Source of the DNA: Isoptericola halotolerans
GTDB lineage: Bacteria > Actinomycetota > Actinomycetes > Actinomycetales > Cellulomonadaceae
NCBI RefSeq assembly: GCF_013149785.1
Contig: NZ_JABEZU010000004.1
Location: 333,930 to 397,929, forward strand
DNA length: 64,000 nucleotides
Direction of reading: 5' to 3'
The notes under the pieces are model-generated. The model was given only the letters and a program-made list of their open reading frames with translations, did no database searches and was not told the origin of the DNA. Of this stretch, positions 59,252 to 64,000 are shown piece after piece. Numbering within the stretch: the first letter of the stretch is position 1; each line of letters opens with the position of its first letter. The position numbers and the translations under genes were made by a program.

Positions 59252-59324
59252 TGGAGCCAAGGGGACTCGAACCCCTAACCCCCTGCTTGCAAAGCAGGTG
59301 CGCTACCAATTGCGCCATGGCCCC
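59252..59324 (-). tRNA. tRNA-Ala (TGC)
   Basis: The 73-nt cloverleaf runs from GGGGCCA at 59324 to TGGCTCC and discriminator A at 59252, with one G-U pair in the acceptor stem. Anticodon loop TTTGCAA on the stem CCTGC/GCAGG gives TGC. The T arm contains GGTTCGA. CCA is present only in part from the flanking bases. Confidence 0.97.
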
Positions 59325-59334
59325 CGGGGGAGTG

Positions 59335-59454
59335 TCAGTCGAGGGAGTCGGTGACCTCGGTCCACAGGTCACGGTCGGCCGCGTCGGACGACACCCGGCG
59401 CCAGACCAGGTATCCCGCCGCAGCGGCGAGCAGGACGACGAACAGCTTCTTCAT
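59335..59454 (-). CDS. DLW-39 family small protein
   Basis: Exactly 39 residues: a short membrane-type helix (MKKLFVVLLAAAAGYLVWRR) followed by a soluble tail with DLWTEVTD, the tripeptide that names the DLW-39 family of actinobacterial peptides. It lies between tRNA-Ala and tRNA-Ile, its usual place. The start is an ATG after GGAG on the minus strand. Function is unknown. Confidence 0.92.
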   Translation of the reverse strand: MKKLFVVLLAAAAGYLVWRRVSSDAADRDLWTEVTDSLD

Positions 59455-59480
59455 GCTGGACCTCCGCGTCTGCCAGGGAG

Positions 59481-59554
59481 TGGGGCTAGGAGGACTTGAA
59501 CCTCCGACCTCTTCCTTATCAGGGAAGCGCTCTAACCGTCTGAGCTATAGCCCC
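59481..59554 (-). tRNA. tRNA-Ile (GAT)
   Basis: The 74-nt cloverleaf runs from GGGGCTA at 59554 to TAGCCCC and discriminator A at 59481. Anticodon loop CTGATAA on stem CTTCC/GGAAG gives GAT. The T arm contains GGTTCAA. It is followed by the DLW-39 gene and tRNA-Ala. Confidence 0.97.
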
Positions 59555-59670
59555 TCCGCACGCGTCCGTAGAACGCGTGCAGCACGGAACATTACCGCAC
59601 CCGGCGCCTGGTCCCCAAACCGCAGCAGGGTTGCCGCAGTGTGACGTCCATCGCGCCGGGAGCCGTCCCG

Positions 59671-60572
59671 TCAGTCGTCCGTCAGCGTCAGGTGCACACC
59701 ACCGACGAGAGCCGCCGTGATGTTGTACAGGATCGCCATGATCGTGGCGAGGGCCGTGAACAGCACCATGTTGACCAGTGCGATCAACGTGGCCAGCGAG
59801 ATCATCCGGTCGAACTCGACGAACTGCATGATGTCGATCGTCTGCGGCCCCATGGTCTCGACGAGGAAGTCCTGGATCACCGCGAACGTCCCGAAGGAGT
59901 TCAGCGAGTACCAGACGACGCCCGTGGCGACGACGATCATGATGCCGACCGCGACGGACAGCAGGAACGCGAGCTTCATGATCGACCAGGGGTCGACGCG
60001 CGAGACCGACAGACGCACGCGGCGAGGGCTGCCGACCTCGGCCGGAGCGGCCGGCTGAGCCTGCGGCTGCGCCGTGCCGGCGGCGTACTGCGCCCCGCCC
60101 GGTGATGCCTCGGGGGCCGCGGTGCCGTGCACCCCGCCTGCCGAGTAGTGCATCTCGGGGCGCGGACCGCTCTGCGTCGACGAGGCCGACGGCGCTGAGG
60201 TGCTCGGCGTGCCGGCGTTCGCGGCGTCGGGCGCGTCGGACCCCGTGCTCGACGACGCCGAGGTGGCGGACTGCACCTTCTTGGCCGCGCTGCGGGCGGC
60301 CGCCAGGGCGGCGGCGGCCGCCTTCACGGCACCCTCCTTGACGGTGGAGCCGTTCTCCGGCGGCGCGGCCGGGGAGGAGACGTCGGCCGGTGCCGGCGGG
60401 GGAGCCACCGAGGCCACCGGTGTCGCGGCCGGCACTCCGGACTGCGCAGCGGCGCCCGGCGCCGTCGAGCCGTTGGCGGTCGGAGCCGCCGGCACGGGGG
60501 GCATCTGCTGGGTGCTGTCCGCAGCCAGTGCCGTCGTCGTCCCCGTGCGCCCCGCCGTGTTGTCGCTGGCCA

Positions 60573-60573
<1 letters not shown>
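59671..60573 (-). CDS. DUF3566 membrane protein downstream of gyrA
   Basis: A 300-residue protein. About 175 residues of Ala/Pro/Ser/Thr-rich low-complexity sequence precede a DUF3566 domain with two membrane spans (LAFLLSVAVGIMIVVATGVV and ALVNMVLFTALATIMAILYN) and end near VGGVHLTLTDD. The family is a constant neighbour of gyrA in actinobacteria; the mycobacterial member (Rv0007) is linked to cell-wall growth. Its ATG overlaps the gyrA stop (ATGA). Confidence 0.93.
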
Positions 60574-63206
<2,633 letters not shown>

Positions 63207-63269
63207 CGTGTCTCCGTTCCTTCCTGCGCCGCCCGGGCGCGGGTCCTGCCTCGATCAGTCCTGAAGCTT

Positions 63270-63300
63270 GTGTACAACTGCGTGTTCAATGCCTGTACAC
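63270..63300. repeat. Short inverted repeat in the gyrB-gyrA gap
   Basis: GTGTACA (63270-63276) and TGTACAC (63294-63300) are exact complements, separated by 17 nt, in the 105-nt gap after gyrB. It could be a weak hairpin or a protein site; it lacks a GC-rich stem, so a terminator is unlikely. Confidence 0.35.
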
Positions 63301-63311
63301 GCAGCTCCCGG

Positions 63312-64000
63312 TCAGATGTCGAGGAACCGGACGTCCTTGGCGTTGCGCTGGATGAAGCTGCGGCGGGACTCGACGTCCTCGCCCATCAGGACCGAGAAGA
63401 TCTCGTCCGCCGCCGCGGCGTCGTCCATGGTGACCTGCAGCAACGTGCGGTGCTCCGGGTCCATCGTGGTGTCCCAGAGCTCGGTGTAGTCCATCTCGCC
63501 CAGACCCTTGTAGCGCTGGATCCCGTTCTCCTTCGGGATCCGCTTGCCCGCGGCGATCCCCTGCTGCAGGAACGCGTCGCGCTCCCGGTCGGAGTACACG
63601 TAGTCGTGCGGGGCGTTCGTCCACTTGAGCCTGTACAACGGCGGCTGGGCCAGGTACACGTGCCCGTGCTCGATGAGCGGGCGCATGTACCGGAACAGCA
63701 GGGTCAGCAGCAGGGTGCAGATGTGCTGGCCGTCGACGTCGGCGTCGGCCATGAGCACGATCTTGTGGTAGCGCAGCTTCACGAGGTCGAAGTCCTCGCC
63801 GATGCCCGTGCCGAACGCCGTGATCAGGGCCTGCACCTCGGCGTTCGACAGGGCCTTGTCGAGCCGCGCGCGCTCCACGTTGAGGATCTTGCCGCGCAGC
63901 GGCAGGATCGCCTGGTGGTGCGGGTCGCGGCCACGCACCGCCGAGCCGCCGGCCGAGTCACCCTCCACGATGTAGATCTCGCACTCTTCGGGACGGTTCG
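63312..64000 (-). CDS. gyrB: DNA gyrase subunit B, C-terminal part (partial)
   Basis: About 229 C-terminal residues; the 5' part is beyond the window. The TOPRIM metal site is visible as EGDSAGGSA and DADVDGQHI, with [14 protein letters not shown] between them, and [20 protein letters not shown] and the end [19 protein letters not shown] are typical. It provides the ATPase and TOPRIM parts of gyrase with GyrA. Its position before gyrA indicates that dnaA and the replication origin lie a few kilobases further right. Confidence 0.98.
   Translation of the reverse strand, partial: NRPEECEIYIVEGDSAGGSAVRGRDPHHQAILPLRGKILNVERARLDKALSNAEVQALITAFGTGIGEDFDLVKLRYHKIVLMADADVDGQHICTLLLTLLFRYMRPLIEHGHVYLAQPPLYRLKWTNAPHDYVYSDRERDAFLQQGIAAGKRIPKENGIQRYKGLGEMDYTELWDTTMDPEHRTLLQVTMDDAAAADEIFSVLMGEDVESRRSFIQRNAKDVRFLDI

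Overview
The window is high-GC actinobacterial DNA. The right end carries the conserved actinobacterial block near the replication origin: fhaA-fhaB-pstP-rodA-pbpA-pknA-pknB, a TrpG-like amidotransferase, class E sortase, a DUF881 protein, crgA, a rhomboid protease, ppiA, tRNA-Ala, a DLW-39 peptide, tRNA-Ile, a DUF3566 protein, gyrA and the 3' part of gyrB. This suggests a Micrococcales member of the Cellulomonas/Promicromonospora type. The genus is inferred, not shown.

Layout. (1) 1-8.3 kb: the start of a probable hydrolase gene, a class A beta-lactamase lipoprotein, a CGNR zinc-finger regulator coupled to an OmpR-type response regulator, two Hpt proteins, a lone receiver, a hybrid histidine kinase with two receivers, a pyruvoyl-dependent arginine decarboxylase-like protein and a GNAT acetyltransferase. 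(2) 8.2-41.8 kb: a nonribosomal metallophore cluster. (3) 41.8-44.4 kb: a MarR regulator divergent from a RidA and an NmrA-like reductase gene, an HNH nuclease gene and tRNA-Leu. (4) 44.7-64 kb: the core block above.

The metallophore cluster is the main interest. One leftward operon encodes an aryl-acid AMP ligase, an NRPS (ArCP-Cy-A-PCP-Cy-A-PCP), two ABC exporter half-transporters and a flavin reductase. Opposite it, a rightward operon encodes a second NRPS (TubC docking-Cy-A-MT-PCP-TE), a saccharopine-dehydrogenase-like oxidoreductase, a thiazolinyl imide reductase fused to a methyltransferase, a P450, a type II thioesterase and another methyltransferase. Next come a leftward Opp/Nik-type ABC importer with a ferredoxin, then a PPTase, a NikD/sarcosine-oxidase-like FAD enzyme and a luciferase-like flavin monooxygenase. 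A DegT-family aminotransferase and a 4-OT-type tautomerase gene run rightward at the end. The core resembles the coelibactin/pyochelin/yersiniabactin logic of an aryl acid plus three cysteines. No salicylate or 2,3-dihydroxybenzoate synthase is visible. Instead the cluster holds what is needed to turn lysine into 3-hydroxypicolinate: an aminotransferase, a two-component flavin monooxygenase and a covalent-FAD oxidase. Three Zur-like palindromes lie at the promoters. My reading is a zinc-regulated metallophore with a desferrithiocin-like 3-hydroxypyridyl-thiazoline head, made, exported and re-imported by this cluster. That product is inference.

Most genes inside each operon overlap by 4 nt (ATGA or GTGA), so translational coupling is the rule here.
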